Positions 24,306 through 33,656 of a stretch of 64,000 nucleotides of DNA are shown here, piece by piece. The translations under genes were made by a program, and so were the position numbers. Origin of the DNA: Thiocapsa rosea (GTDB taxonomy: Bacteria > Pseudomonadota > Gammaproteobacteria > Chromatiales > Chromatiaceae). The DNA lies in the NCBI RefSeq assembly GCF_003634315.1, contig NZ_RBXL01000001.1, positions 1,100,501 to 1,164,500 of the forward strand. The letters are read 5' to 3'. The notes beneath the pieces were generated by a model, which saw only the letters and a program-made list of their open reading frames with translations, was not told where the DNA came from and made no database searches. How positions within the stretch are numbered: the stretch's first letter is position 1; the number at the start of each line of letters is the position of its first letter.

Positions 24306-27300
24306 CCGCGCACTAAGGCCAGCATATCCGCATAACTCAACCGCCCCCCGCCCTCGCTCCCCTCGAGCAACCCGTCCGCCAGATCGCGCTTGGCGGCATG
24401 CAGCGCCAGGATTCGCTCCTCGATCGTATCCTTCGCGACCAGCCGGTAGACGGTGACCGGACGCTGCTGTCCGATACGATGGGCGCGGTCGGAGGCTTGA
24501 TCCTCGACGGCGGGATTCCACCAGGGATCCATGTGGATCACATAGTCGGCGGCGGTGAGATTCAGACCGACGCCGCCGGCACGCAGACTGATCAGAAAGA
24601 GCTCGCCCTCGCCGGCCTGGAAGGCAGCGACGGCGGCGCGGCGCTGGGGTTCCGGGGTGGATCCGTCGAGATATTGGTAGCGGATGCCGCGCGCGTCGAG
24701 ATGGGCGCGGATCAGTGAGAGGTGGTCGACGAACTGGCTGAAGACGAGCGCCTTGTGACGGTTCTCCAAAAGCTCGTCGAGGATCTCGTTGAAGGCATCC
24801 AGTTTGGCGCTCGACAGATCGCTGTCGGGAAGGGCCAGACGCGGATGGCAGCAGGCACGCCGAAGACGCATGATCTCGGCGAGGAGCTGAATGCGTTGCT
24901 GACCGGGATTGGCCGCCGCCTCCGGGCCGGACAGGCGTTCGACGGCCTGTCGGCGCATCGCCTCGTAGAGGGCCAGCTCGCCGTCGCTGAGCTCCAGGCG
25001 CAAGGTGATCTCGGTGCGCGGCGGCAGCTCGCTGAGGACCTCGCTCTTAAGCCGACGCAGGATGAAGGGGCGCAGCAGTTGGCGCAGACGCTGCCGCGCG
25101 CCCGCGTCCTTGCCCTGCTCGATCGGGATCGCGAAACGGCGGTTGAAGGTCTCCAGCGAGCCGAGCAGACCCGGATTGATGAAGCGGAAGAGGTTCCACA
25201 ACTCGCCGAGATGGTTCTCCACAGGCGTCCCCGTGGTGATCATGCGGAAGTCGCCCTTGAGCCGCATGATGGCCTGGGAGCGCTTGGTCAGGGCGTTCTT
25301 GAACGACTGGGCCTCGTCCGCGACGATGGTCTCCCAGGACACCGCGGCGAGACGCTCCCCTTCGGTCTGCAGGAGGCCGTAGCTGCAGATGATCAGATCG
25401 AAGGGGCCTGCGGCGTCCAGCATGGCGGCCCGATCGCCGGAACCGAAGCGGCGCGGCTGCAGGGTGGGCGCGAAACGCTGCGCCTCGTCGACCCAGTTGC
25501 TGCAGACCGAGGTCGGCGCCAACACCAGGGTCGGACCCTTGGGGGCACGCGACAGGATCAGGGCCAACGCCTGCAGGGTCTTGCCGAGGCCCATGTCGTC
25601 GGCGAGACAAGCGCCGGCCCCCCAATGCGCGAGCCGGGCGAGCCAGCGGTAGCCCTCGATCTGATAGTCGCGCAGCTCGGCCTGCAGTGTGGACGGGACC
25701 TCGGGCTCCAGCTCCTCGACGGCGGCGAGGCGATCGAGCAGGGCCTGCCAGGCCTTGTCCGTATCGAGCGTCATCCCGTCGATCGCCTCGGCGATGGCCG
25801 GTGCGGCGAGCGGGTGGAAGCGGCCGTTGTCGGTCAGACCGCGCAGACCGTCGAGCTTGCGTCGCAACGCCTGACTGAGGACCAGAAAATCGCGCTCGCC
25901 GAGCGGGATATAACGCCCCTTTGCGGCAGCCGCCAGATCCAGCAGCTCCTGCATGAGGAGGATCCGACCGCCGTCGAGCCGGATCTCGCCCTGCAGATCG
26001 AGCCAGTCGCCCTCTTGCTCGATCTTCACGCGCAGCTGGGCCATCTGCATCTCGGGAGTCAGTCCGATCCGCTTGCCTTCGGGCCAATCCAAAACGACCG
26101 CCTCGCCGAGCGAGTGGAGCTGCTCAAGCGTGGTCAGCGCCACTTCCAGGTCGTCGAGCGACCAGCTCCAAGACGCGTTGTCGCGGAGTGCGGGACAGGC
26201 GTCGAGCACCTCGCTGGCCGCCGTGCGCTCGCCCTCGAGATCGCGGGTACAGCGCACGGCGCGCCCCTCGATCTCGGTGAGCAGGGTCGCCCTCCCCTCC
26301 CCCGGCAGGAGCTGAAGGGCGCTGTCGCCGAACGGATGCATCCGCAGCTCCAGGCTCAAACCGGCGGCAAAGGGGCTCAGGTGCAGGTGCGGTCGGGCGT
26401 CGGCGGCCATCGTCTCGGCGGCGCTGTCGTCCCCGGCGATATCCGAATGGACGGTGACCATCGGGGCCACGGCGGCCAGCCCTTCGAGCAGCCGCGCCTC
26501 GGCGCCTTCGGGGACCTTGAGGCCCTCGGGTCCCAGGATGCGGGCGATGTCGCGATGGGCGGGCTCGAACCGGACCAGTCGGATGCGTTTCGACGTCTCG
26601 TCGACCGGCAAGAGTGCGCGCCCTTCCGGCGGGAAGGGCTCGATGGTCACCAGGATGTCCCGATGGCGCCGGACCACCGAGAGCACGGGGTCGCCGAGCA
26701 CCAGCTCCAGCGGGAGCTCGGTGACGCCGTTGCCCCCCTGCCGGCGCACCGTCAGCAGCGGATGACCGACCGCGGCGAGCAGCGCACGGTCGGCATCGAA
26801 GCGATAGCTGAGGCGATCGGAGCCGCCGTACCAGGTCGTGCCCTGCTCGCGCACGATACAGGCGCAGATCTCGCGGTCCTGCGGGGTCAGATAGCCGAAG
26901 CTCTCCGGTTCTTCGACGAGCTTCTGCAGGGACACGGCACGCCCGCTCGTCCAACCGCCGCGCTTCATGCGCTTCTGCTCGCGCGGCTCCAGCATGGCGT
27001 GCGTCTTGATGAAGCCGATCTGCCAGGCCATACGCCGATCGGCGCCCTCGGAGGTGTCGGCACCGGGTGCGGACTGGGCGCCGAGTCCCTTGAGAGCATC
27101 GAGCGCGATCTCCCAGGTCGCCTTGCGAGCGAGCAGATCGGTCATCGACGCCAGACCGTCCGGCGGGGTGCCGAGCTGCGGGCGCTCGCCTTCGAAACCG
27201 AAGGCATTCAGGAGTTCCGACGCCTCGTGGGCGTACCAGAGGTACCCGGCCTGATTCGCCTTCGCCGCCCAGCCGGCGAGCACGTCGAGCGCCTCGGGTG

Positions 27301-28453
27301 CCGGCCGCTCGCCGAGCCAGTGGAGCATCAGGGACTGAAGCAGGAGCACGAAGGCGCCGCGCAACCCGAGTCGTTGTTCCAGCCAGGCGCACTCGTCCAC
27401 CCGTCGCTGCCCGGCCAAGACGGCCGCCAACTCGCCGAGCAGCCGATACACGGGCTCGACGGGGTCGGTGACATCGGCACGCAGCGCGATCGCGACCTGC
27501 TGCTGAACAAACTCGAAGTCCTCCCGCTCGCCGCGCCGCAGCCGCGTCAGCAACGCCAAAACTCCCGGAATCCCGGGCAGATAGACCTTACGCTTGCGGG
27601 TCGTCTTGCGGATGGACTCCCGGGCCGCATCGAAGTCGTCGAGCGACTGCTCGTAGTGTCCGAGGAGGAACTGCAGCCAACCGCGCTGGACCAAGGCAGC
27701 GGGATCGCTGCGTCCGTCCAGCAAGGGTGGGACCTCGGCAAGCCGGCCGCGCTGCAGTCTCTGCTCGATCAGGGCCTCGGCGACCTCGGGATGGGTTCCG
27801 ACGAGCGGGACGAAGAGCTGCTCCATAAGGGCGTAGACGCCGGCGCGTTCGATCATGTCACGGGCCGCCAGGCGCAACGGCGGAACAAGACCGGCGATCT
27901 TGAGCCGCGGGTCGAGCGTTTCCAGCCAGGCCGGGTCCGTCGAGGACGTCAAGACCTGCGTCAGCGGCATGACATGGGCCGCGGACAATCCACTCAACGA
28001 CACCTGATCGCTCAAGGCGAACATCCGCAGCGCCTCGTCCTGACGCCCGGCGTACAGGGCAACCCGGACCATCCGCAGACGTCGCTCGGGACTCGGTACG
28101 AGCCAGGTGGGCGCGTTCGGGGGGACGACCGGAATGACCCGCTCGGCCGCCGCGACGATCGACTCGAAGGTGCCGTCGGCGAGCGTCTCGCGCGTCAGGG
28201 GCTCGAGCAGATCTCGACGACACGCGAGCGTGCCGCGTTCCGCCTCGATCTGACCCGCTGCAACCAAACGTTTGTGCAGCGCCTCGTCGACACGCCGGCT
28301 CAAGAGTTCTCCCGCCTGATCGCGCCAATCCAAGACATCCAAAATCTGCTGCAGTCGGTCGCGAGCAACCGGCTCGCAGATCACCGAGAGCGCGCGCAGG
28401 ATCCGCTGGTCGTGGACACTCAGCGCGGCGAAGGCAGCGAGCGCATCAGCCAT
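24302..28453 (-). CDS. SNF2-family DEAD-box-like ATPase/helicase with long N-terminal region
   Basis: A 1383-residue nucleic-acid-dependent ATPase. The C-terminal third holds the SNF2 motor: motif I DDMGLGKTLQALALIL (about residue 950), motif II DEAQSFKN (about 1045), then the second RecA lobe ending SLRAGGVGLNLTAADYVIHM and DRAHRIGQQRPVTVYR (about 1330). The N-terminal 900 residues are repeat-like and helical and resemble no nuclease I can see. The start at the ATG 28451-28453 overlaps the upstream gene by 8 bp. It is the last gene of a seven-gene same-strand block with an Hsp70 system and probably remodels protein-DNA or RNA complexes. Its stop codon is in a repeat element. Confidence 0.93.
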   Translation of the reverse strand: MADALAAFAALSVHDQRILRALSVICEPVARDRLQQILDVLDWRDQAGELLSRRVDEALHKRLVAAGQIEAERGTLACRRDLLEPLTRETLADGTFESIVAAAERVIPVVPPNAPTWLVPSPERRLRMVRVALYAGRQDEALRMFALSDQVSLSGLSAAHVMPLTQVLTSSTDPAWLETLDPRLKIAGLVPPLRLAARDMIERAGVYALMEQLFVPLVGTHPEVAEALIEQRLQRGRLAEVPPLLDGRSDPAALVQRGWLQFLLGHYEQSLDDFDAARESIRKTTRKRKVYLPGIPGVLALLTRLRRGEREDFEFVQQQVAIALRADVTDPVEPVYRLLGELAAVLAGQRRVDECAWLEQRLGLRGAFVLLLQSLMLHWLGERPAPEALDVLAGWAAKANQAGYLWYAHEASELLNAFGFEGERPQLGTPPDGLASMTDLLARKATWEIALDALKGLGAQSAPGADTSEGADRRMAWQIGFIKTHAMLEPREQKRMKRGGWTSGRAVSLQKLVEEPESFGYLTPQDREICACIVREQGTTWYGGSDRLSYRFDADRALLAAVGHPLLTVRRQGGNGVTELPLELVLGDPVLSVVRRHRDILVTIEPFPPEGRALLPVDETSKRIRLVRFEPAHRDIARILGPEGLKVPEGAEARLLEGLAAVAPMVTVHSDIAGDDSAAETMAADARPHLHLSPFAAGLSLELRMHPFGDSALQLLPGEGRATLLTEIEGRAVRCTRDLEGERTAASEVLDACPALRDNASWSWSLDDLEVALTTLEQLHSLGEAVVLDWPEGKRIGLTPEMQMAQLRVKIEQEGDWLDLQGEIRLDGGRILLMQELLDLAAAAKGRYIPLGERDFLVLSQALRRKLDGLRGLTDNGRFHPLAAPAIAEAIDGMTLDTDKAWQALLDRLAAVEELEPEVPSTLQAELRDYQIEGYRWLARLAHWGAGACLADDMGLGKTLQALALILSRAPKGPTLVLAPTSVCSNWVDEAQRFAPTLQPRRFGSGDRAAMLDAAGPFDLIICSYGLLQTEGERLAAVSWETIVADEAQSFKNALTKRSQAIMRLKGDFRMITTGTPVENHLGELWNLFRFINPGLLGSLETFNRRFAIPIEQGKDAGARQRLRQLLRPFILRRLKSEVLSELPPRTEITLRLELSDGELALYEAMRRQAVERLSGPEAAANPGQQRIQLLAEIMRLRRACCHPRLALPDSDLSSAKLDAFNEILDELLENRHKALVFSQFVDHLSLIRAHLDARGIRYQYLDGSTPEPQRRAAVAAFQAGEGELFLISLRAGGVGLNLTAADYVIHMDPWWNPAVEDQASDRAHRIGQQRPVTVYRLVAKDTIEERILALHAAKRDLADGLLEGSEGGGRLSYADMLALVRG

Positions 28454-30284
28454 TGGTGGTCTCCGGGAGCACGAAACCCAGCTTGGCAAGCCCCTTGCGG
28501 AAGGCTGCGAGCTTGGGTTCGGGGACACACACCAGGCGCTCGCCCGCACGGGTGCAGTGCGGGGCCGTGACGGGATCCGAGGTCAACATGACGGCGATGG
28601 CGGGATCCCGACACTTAATGAGCCGAGCCGCCCCGGCATCGGCGAGCGCGGTGGAGCGCTCCTCGACGTCGCGCAGCAGTTGGCCGACCTCGGCCGGCAG
28701 GGTCTCGTCCGTCGACGACTCGATGAAGGCGCGGATGCGTCCTCGCTCGCCGGTGTCGGCACTGTGCCGCAGCACGGCGTCGGGATCCAGGTGCCAAAGT
28801 GTGGCCGAGAGCGGCTTGGCAATCTGCTCCAGCACCAGCCGCTCGGCCGGCTCGGGCTCGCGCTTGAGGGTCAGGAGTAGATCGGCGCCGATCGAGCACA
28901 GCGGCGGTCGCTTCGGGAGCACCGGCTCGTAGGTCTCGGCGAGCCCCAAACAATAGGACCCGAGTGCATTGAGCCGGATGTACCTGAGCCCGTCGTAACG
29001 ACTCAGGAAGGCAAACTCATCGGCCCCCCAAGCATCCGTGTAATCCAACCTCGCGTCGTAGGGCGAGGTGTAGGCGACATCGATCATGCCGAGTGTCGCG
29101 AGATACTCGAAGAGGTACGCGAGGATGTAGCGACCCTGGAGGACCTCGAATCCGTCGGCGCCGCTGTGAGCCAGGCTGCCGTAGTTCTGTTCGACGAAAT
29201 ACAGCCCCCAGGCGTTCTCGGTCACCGCGAAGCGGTGGCCGCGGAACTGCATCTGTCGGAAGAGCTCGTCGATGGCCACCCAGCGACCCGGTGGACAGCA
29301 GTTCCGGAGCGCCTCGGCGATGACCGCTCGGCGCTCCGACACCGCGCTGAGTCGCACGCCTTTTGCCGTCTGCCCCTTGATCAGGTCGACGCGACGTAGC
29401 TCATCGGGTGTGCCTTTCTGTTGCCAGCGTGCGAAGAGGTGCGAGATCACCTCCTCGACCGGCAGAGACAGTGCCTTGTTGCCGCGGGCGGTCAGGGCCA
29501 GCTTGCTGCCGTCGGCCTTCGCCAGCCCTCCGGCCTGCAGCAGGAGCGGCCAGGCAAAGGGGCGAATGGGCCGGATCGGACCGCCGGCCGAGCGTGGCTC
29601 GTCCAGGTCGTCGTCCGCGCTGTACCAGTCACCGCCGAGCAGCACGCTCTCCAATTTGGTCATGGAGGCGCTGCTCGGCAGCCCCGTCTTAGCGCCGACG
29701 CTGATGCGGCCCTGACCGATCAGGCGCAGCACGCCCGGCAGGTCATGATGGATCAGGGTCTCGGTGGCGAGCCGCCGCAGCGGCTCGGAGGCCGCCTCTT
29801 CGGGCTCCAGGATGACCGCCGAGGCAATGCTCGTCGGCAGATCCTCGTCGGCGAAGCTCGTGATCTCGTGCGGCTTCGGCACCGCGACGATCGACGCCAA
29901 TCGTTTGCGCAGATCCTCGGGGATCGATCCGTCGTAGAAGAAGAGCGGCAGCAGCGAACGCGGCTCCTGGCGGTCACGATCGGGCCGCGAAAAGGAATAG
30001 GTATAGGCCACCGGTGCGAAGGCCTTCGGAAGCGAGCCGTATCCTGCCTTGAAGCCGTCGCGGTCGAAGAATCCGCCCCAGCGATGCACACTCTCGGCGA
30101 CGGCGTTTTGCTCAAGTTCGGAGAGCCGCGCCCAGTATTGGCTGAGATCCGCCGACAAGAGCTCATGGGAAATCGCCTCGACCATATCCGCTTTGCGGGT
30201 CGAGCGGTTCCCATTCAACAACAGGTTGCGGCGCTGTTTCAGTTGCTCGGCGGTCAGGAGCCAGAGGGCCTGCTGTAATGTCAT
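28446..30284 (-). CDS. SAP-like / helicase-associated-domain protein
   Basis: A 612-residue protein. The N-terminus (LLTAEQLKQRRNLLLNGNRS...KADMVEAI) reads as a SAP-type DNA-binding motif. A central part (VAIDELFRQMQFRGHRFAVT ... GRYILAYLFEYLATLGMIDV) has winged-helix character. The C-terminal 120 residues (SATLWHLDPDAVLRHSADTG onward) resemble the helicase XPB/Ssl2 N-terminal-type domain (PF13625). It has no ATPase motor of its own; the SNF2 motor is the next gene, overlapping by 8 bp, so the two probably form a complex. Its first 41 codons overlap the zinc-ribbon gene out of frame. Confidence 0.78.
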   Translation of the reverse strand: MTLQQALWLLTAEQLKQRRNLLLNGNRSTRKADMVEAISHELLSADLSQYWARLSELEQNAVAESVHRWGGFFDRDGFKAGYGSLPKAFAPVAYTYSFSRPDRDRQEPRSLLPLFFYDGSIPEDLRKRLASIVAVPKPHEITSFADEDLPTSIASAVILEPEEAASEPLRRLATETLIHHDLPGVLRLIGQGRISVGAKTGLPSSASMTKLESVLLGGDWYSADDDLDEPRSAGGPIRPIRPFAWPLLLQAGGLAKADGSKLALTARGNKALSLPVEEVISHLFARWQQKGTPDELRRVDLIKGQTAKGVRLSAVSERRAVIAEALRNCCPPGRWVAIDELFRQMQFRGHRFAVTENAWGLYFVEQNYGSLAHSGADGFEVLQGRYILAYLFEYLATLGMIDVAYTSPYDARLDYTDAWGADEFAFLSRYDGLRYIRLNALGSYCLGLAETYEPVLPKRPPLCSIGADLLLTLKREPEPAERLVLEQIAKPLSATLWHLDPDAVLRHSADTGERGRIRAFIESSTDETLPAEVGQLLRDVEERSTALADAGAARLIKCRDPAIAVMLTSDPVTAPHCTRAGERLVCVPEPKLAAFRKGLAKLGFVLPETTNG

Positions 30285-30540
30285 GGGCGGACTCGGGAGA
30301 GGGTGTCGAACGTGCAAAGGCGAGCAGGGCGGAGACGAACGCCCCGCCGGACAAGGCCCGCGCCTGCTTCAGATCGCGGATGGCACCGACCCTGTCGTCC
30401 TCGGCGAGACGACGGATCGCGCGCGCGACGGCGACATCGCCGGCACGATCGACCGCGCGCAGTAGGTTGAGCTCCAGCCCGCAACGACGGCACTGATCGG
30501 ATCCGTCGAGACGGGCGCGACAATTGGGACAACGGTCCAT
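30163..30540 (-). CDS. Zinc-ribbon protein
   Basis: A 125-residue protein starting MDRCPNCRARLDGSDQCRRC, a four-cysteine zinc ribbon, followed by helices (AGDVAVARAIRRLAEDDRVGAI) and a Pro-rich tail. The start is the ATG at 30538-30540; the upstream extension is translated hexamer repeat. The 3' third overlaps the start of the next gene by 122 bp in another frame, which is unusual and might mean the protein ends in a poorly constrained tail. Its position within the chaperone/SNF2 block suggests an adaptor role. Confidence 0.68.
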   Translation of the reverse strand: MDRCPNCRARLDGSDQCRRCGLELNLLRAVDRAGDVAVARAIRRLAEDDRVGAIRDLKQARALSGGAFVSALLAFARSTPSPESAHDITAGPLAPDRRATETAPQPVVEWEPLDPQSGYGRGDFP

Positions 30541-30589
30541 AACTTTAACCCGGCAGAGCCGGACCCAGGAAACGTGGTCGAAGGCTCTG

Positions 30590-30687
<98 letters not shown>

Positions 30688-30752
30688 AAATTCTGCAGCT
30701 TTTGCTCAAGACTTGCGGCGCAAGGGCCAAGACCCGACTCGCCGCATCAGGC

Positions 30753-32534
30753 TCAGGATTCCAGATAGAAGATCAGGTCGGAGAGCCCGTCCATCGCCTC
30801 GTGGATGGCGATATCGTCGCGCGCTGCGACCGCATCGCGAAGGGTCTCGATGAGGTTCACCAGGTCTTCGCGGTCTTCGGCATTCGCGGTCTCCATCAGG
30901 CGCTCGGCCTTCTCGATCAGGGCCGTGGCCTGAACGGTATCGCGTCGCTCGGCACTCGCCGCGACGCTCTCCCCGTCGTTCCCCTCGGCGCCCTCGGACG
31001 CATCGCTCGGCTCGGCGCTGAAGTCGCCGTCGATGAGTGCGCCGATGCGTGCACGTGCGGCGGCCATGGTGTCCTGCTCGAAGCGGGCGGTGGCGTTGTC
31101 GATGACGATGCGCTGCTCGAGACCGGTGCGCTTCTCGCGCGAGGTCACCTTGAGGATGCCGTTCACGTCGAGCGAGAAGGTGGTGACGATGACGTTGCCG
31201 GCCGGCGCGTCGCTCAGGCCCTCGATGCGGAAGGCGCCGATCTCGGTGTTGTTGAGCGCATCCGGGTCCTCGCCTTGGTAGACGCGCACGTCGATCGCGG
31301 GCTGGCCGTCCTCGATGGTGGAGAAGGCCTCGCTCTTGGTCACCGGGATGGGGGTGTTCTTGCGGATCAAGGGGACATAGACGAAGGGGTAAAACTCGCC
31401 GTTGAGCTCGCCCAGCGCGCTGGTCCCGAAGGTGTAGGGCGTGACGTCCACCAGCACGCGCGAGACGCGTTGACCGCCGATCACGGCCGCCTGGATGGCC
31501 GCACCGCTCGCCACGCACAGATCCGGGTCGACCTCGCTGCGCGGCTGCATCCGCAGCAGCTCTTCGAGACGCTGCTGGATCAAGGGGGTGCGGGTCGCGC
31601 CGCCGACCAGCAGGACCTCGCTGAGGTCCCCGATGCCCAAGCCAGCCCCTTCGAGTGCGGTGTGCACCGCGTCCATGGTCTCGTCGATAAAGGGCGCGAT
31701 CATCGCCTCGTAGTCATCGCGCGAGAGCTCCAGGGACAGATTGACCGGTTTGCCCTGATGCTCGAGCAGATATTCCTCGTCGATCCGCACGTAAGGGGCG
31801 TCGCTGAGCGCGATCTTCGCGGTTTCCGCCGCGCGGGTCAGACGCGCCATGGCGACGCGATTCGCGCTCGGGTCCGTGCCCTGCTCCTTCAGATGCGCGA
31901 CCAGGTGATCCAGGATCTTCCCGTCGAAGTCGTCGCCGCCGAGCTGGTTGTTGCCGTGGCTCGACAGGACCTCGGTGACCTCTTTGGCGAGGCGCACGAC
32001 CGAGACGTCAAAGGTGCCGCCACCCAGGTCGTAGACCAGGATGGTCTTGGGCTCTTGGTGATCGACCTCGTAGGCCAGTGCGGCGGCCGTCGGCTCGTTG
32101 ATGATGCGCACCACCTCGAGCCCGGCGAGCTCGCCGGCGTCGCGGGTCGCCTGGCGCTGCGCATCGGAGAAATAGGCCGGGACCGTGATGACCGCCTTGC
32201 TCACCGGTTGGCCCAGATCGGACTCGGCCGCGCGCTTGAGCCGGCCGAGGATGAGCGCCGAGATCTCCTGCGGGCTGTAGCGTTGCGCGCCCATCTCGAT
32301 GACGGTGTCTTCGCCCATGCGCCGCTTCACCGAACGGATGGTGCGCTCCGGGGCGAGGATGTATTGATTGCGCGCGCTCTGACCGACCAAGAGGGCGCCG
32401 TCGTCCGCGATCCCGACCACGGAGGGCAGGATGGGGCTGCCGTCGACCGGGATGAGCCGAACCCGACCCTCCTCGACCACCGCGACCTCGGAGTTGGTGG
32501 TGCCGAGATCGATACCGATGATGATGTCGCTCAC
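30753..32534 (-). CDS. Hsp70-family chaperone (HscC-like)
   Basis: A 593-residue Hsp70. The ATPase domain (1-380) has [17 protein letters not shown], the connect-1 motif [20 protein letters not shown], phosphate-2 [15 protein letters not shown] and [17 protein letters not shown]. The substrate domain follows ([12 protein letters not shown], with [16 protein letters not shown]). It is shorter than DnaK (638 residues), has an acidic linker at about 505-530 and a shortened helical lid, without the EEVD-like end. This fits the specialised HscC/Hsc62 group and not housekeeping DnaK. Its start overlaps the stop of the GrpE gene (ATGA). Confidence 0.93.
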   Translation of the reverse strand: MSDIIIGIDLGTTNSEVAVVEEGRVRLIPVDGSPILPSVVGIADDGALLVGQSARNQYILAPERTIRSVKRRMGEDTVIEMGAQRYSPQEISALILGRLKRAAESDLGQPVSKAVITVPAYFSDAQRQATRDAGELAGLEVVRIINEPTAAALAYEVDHQEPKTILVYDLGGGTFDVSVVRLAKEVTEVLSSHGNNQLGGDDFDGKILDHLVAHLKEQGTDPSANRVAMARLTRAAETAKIALSDAPYVRIDEEYLLEHQGKPVNLSLELSRDDYEAMIAPFIDETMDAVHTALEGAGLGIGDLSEVLLVGGATRTPLIQQRLEELLRMQPRSEVDPDLCVASGAAIQAAVIGGQRVSRVLVDVTPYTFGTSALGELNGEFYPFVYVPLIRKNTPIPVTKSEAFSTIEDGQPAIDVRVYQGEDPDALNNTEIGAFRIEGLSDAPAGNVIVTTFSLDVNGILKVTSREKRTGLEQRIVIDNATARFEQDTMAAARARIGALIDGDFSAEPSDASEGAEGNDGESVAASAERRDTVQATALIEKAERLMETANAEDREDLVNLIETLRDAVAARDDIAIHEAMDGLSDLIFYLES

Positions 32535-33208
32535 TGGGGATGGTCCTCGAATTTGTTGACGATGACGTCGGCGAGACGCAAGAGCGACTCGCCGCGCCGA
32601 TAACCGATACGCAGCTCCGCGAGCACCGTGCCGATCGGAAGTGCGGGATCACGCCCGACCTCGATTGCACGCATGATCCGCGGATCGAAGGGCTGCCCGA
32701 CGACCTGGATCGGGCGCACCTCGCGCCGATCCAGGGTCTCGTCGAGCCGGCGCAGGTTCATGCTCAAGCCTTGGGTCATGCCGGTGATGAACTCGGCGGC
32801 ACCGCTGGCGTGTGCAAGCCAGTTGGGCCGATAGGCGGCGGCCTGACCGCGGCCGTCCCGCAGCCGGTCACGCAGTTCGACGAGCTCGAGCAGGATGTCG
32901 CGCTCGGCGTTCAGGGCGATGTCGCGGGCATCCTGCTGGCGCCGAGAAAGCTCGGCGGACAGATGCTCGTTCGCCTGCCGAAGGCTGTCGAAAAGGTCGC
33001 GGAACTGCTCCAACGCCGTCTTGACCTGACGGGATTCGAGCTTGACCTCGTTCTTGAGCGCGGCCAGCTCGGCGAGCAGGGTGAAGAGGTCGGGCGCGTC
33101 GGTCTCATGCTTGTCGTCGATGCCCGCGTCCGAGCCCTCGCGCGCGCCCGGCTCTTCCTCCAGGTAAGCCCGGAAACGCTCGAGCAACGCCGCCTTTGCG
33201 TCCTCCAT
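32531..33208 (-). CDS. GrpE-family nucleotide exchange factor, divergent
   Basis: A 225-residue GrpE-like protein: a long N-terminal coiled coil (about 45-110), a four-helix region and the C-terminal beta-wing region (VVGQPFDPRIMRAIEVG... GTVLAELRIGYRRGESLLRL), equivalent to the G-Y-x-x-x-x-x-x-L-R-x-A motif. It should exchange ADP for ATP on the Hsp70 encoded next, with which it shares an ATGA overlap. It is longer and more diverged than housekeeping GrpE (about 200 residues), consistent with a dedicated partner. Confidence 0.88.
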   Translation of the reverse strand: MEDAKAALLERFRAYLEEEPGAREGSDAGIDDKHETDAPDLFTLLAELAALKNEVKLESRQVKTALEQFRDLFDSLRQANEHLSAELSRRQQDARDIALNAERDILLELVELRDRLRDGRGQAAAYRPNWLAHASGAAEFITGMTQGLSMNLRRLDETLDRREVRPIQVVGQPFDPRIMRAIEVGRDPALPIGTVLAELRIGYRRGESLLRLADVIVNKFEDHPQ

Positions 33209-33211
33209 ACC

Positions 33212-33505
33212 TCAGACCTCGCCGCGCAGCAGCGCGGTCAGCGTCGCCCGCTTCGGGCGTCGCGGCTCGCCCACGGGCGCGGCCTTGGCCAGGATGTCGG
33301 CGGGGCTCGGCGGGGTCTGGTCGAAGAGTGCATAGGCGAGGCGATCGCGACGTGTGCGGATCTTTTCATAGGCCCCGCGCAGCGCCTCGAAACCCGCCGG
33401 ATCGCGCTCCGGGGAAGCGCGGCGAAGACCGGCGAGATAGGCCGCTTCGATGGCGGCGTCGTCGGTATCGAGGGGGACGCCGAGGATGAGAAAGGGGTCG
33501 GTCAT
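33212..33505 (-). CDS. Degenerate J-domain protein without HPD
   Basis: A 97-residue protein. Residues 3-62 follow the J-domain plan: helix I (DPFLILGVPLD), helix II (DDAAIEAAYLAGLRRA), helix III (AGFEALRGAYEKIRTRRDRL). The loop that should carry His-Pro-Asp reads SPERDP, so the residues needed to trigger Hsp70 ATP hydrolysis are missing. The C-terminal tail is basic. It lies three bases before the GrpE gene. It may recruit or inhibit the Hsp70 and not stimulate it, or it may work with another J protein. The start is the ATG at 33503-33505. Confidence 0.75.
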   Translation of the reverse strand: MTDPFLILGVPLDTDDAAIEAAYLAGLRRASPERDPAGFEALRGAYEKIRTRRDRLAYALFDQTPPSPADILAKAAPVGEPRRPKRATLTALLRGEV

Positions 33506-33526
33506 GCGATCAGGGTCCGATGGTTG

Positions 33527-33612
33527 TTGAACCGCGTCCGGCGGGGCATGCGGTGTCTTTGTCTGGATTCGGTCTCGTACGGGCCCGCGGTGTCGGCGGG
33601 GACGCGGTTCAA
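33527..33612. repeat. 86-bp TIR element, B type, inside the chaperone block
   Basis: TTGAACCGCGTCC to GGACGCGGTTCAA, the GAACC subfamily also seen at 57882. It lies between the giant repeat-protein gene and the J-protein gene. Confidence 0.85.
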
Positions 33613-33656
33613 ATGGTCGGGGTTCGGACGTTCCGGGGACTCCGGCATCGGCCCGC

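Noticed and set aside
24722-28570. 1282-codon open frame on the plus strand opposite the SNF2 gene
   Set aside because: It is exactly antisense to a gene with clear SNF2 motifs; composition is the complement pattern common in high-GC DNA and it shows no domain.
30702-32603. 633-codon plus-strand frame opposite the Hsp70 gene
   Set aside because: Antisense shadow; the minus strand carries all Hsp70 signatures.
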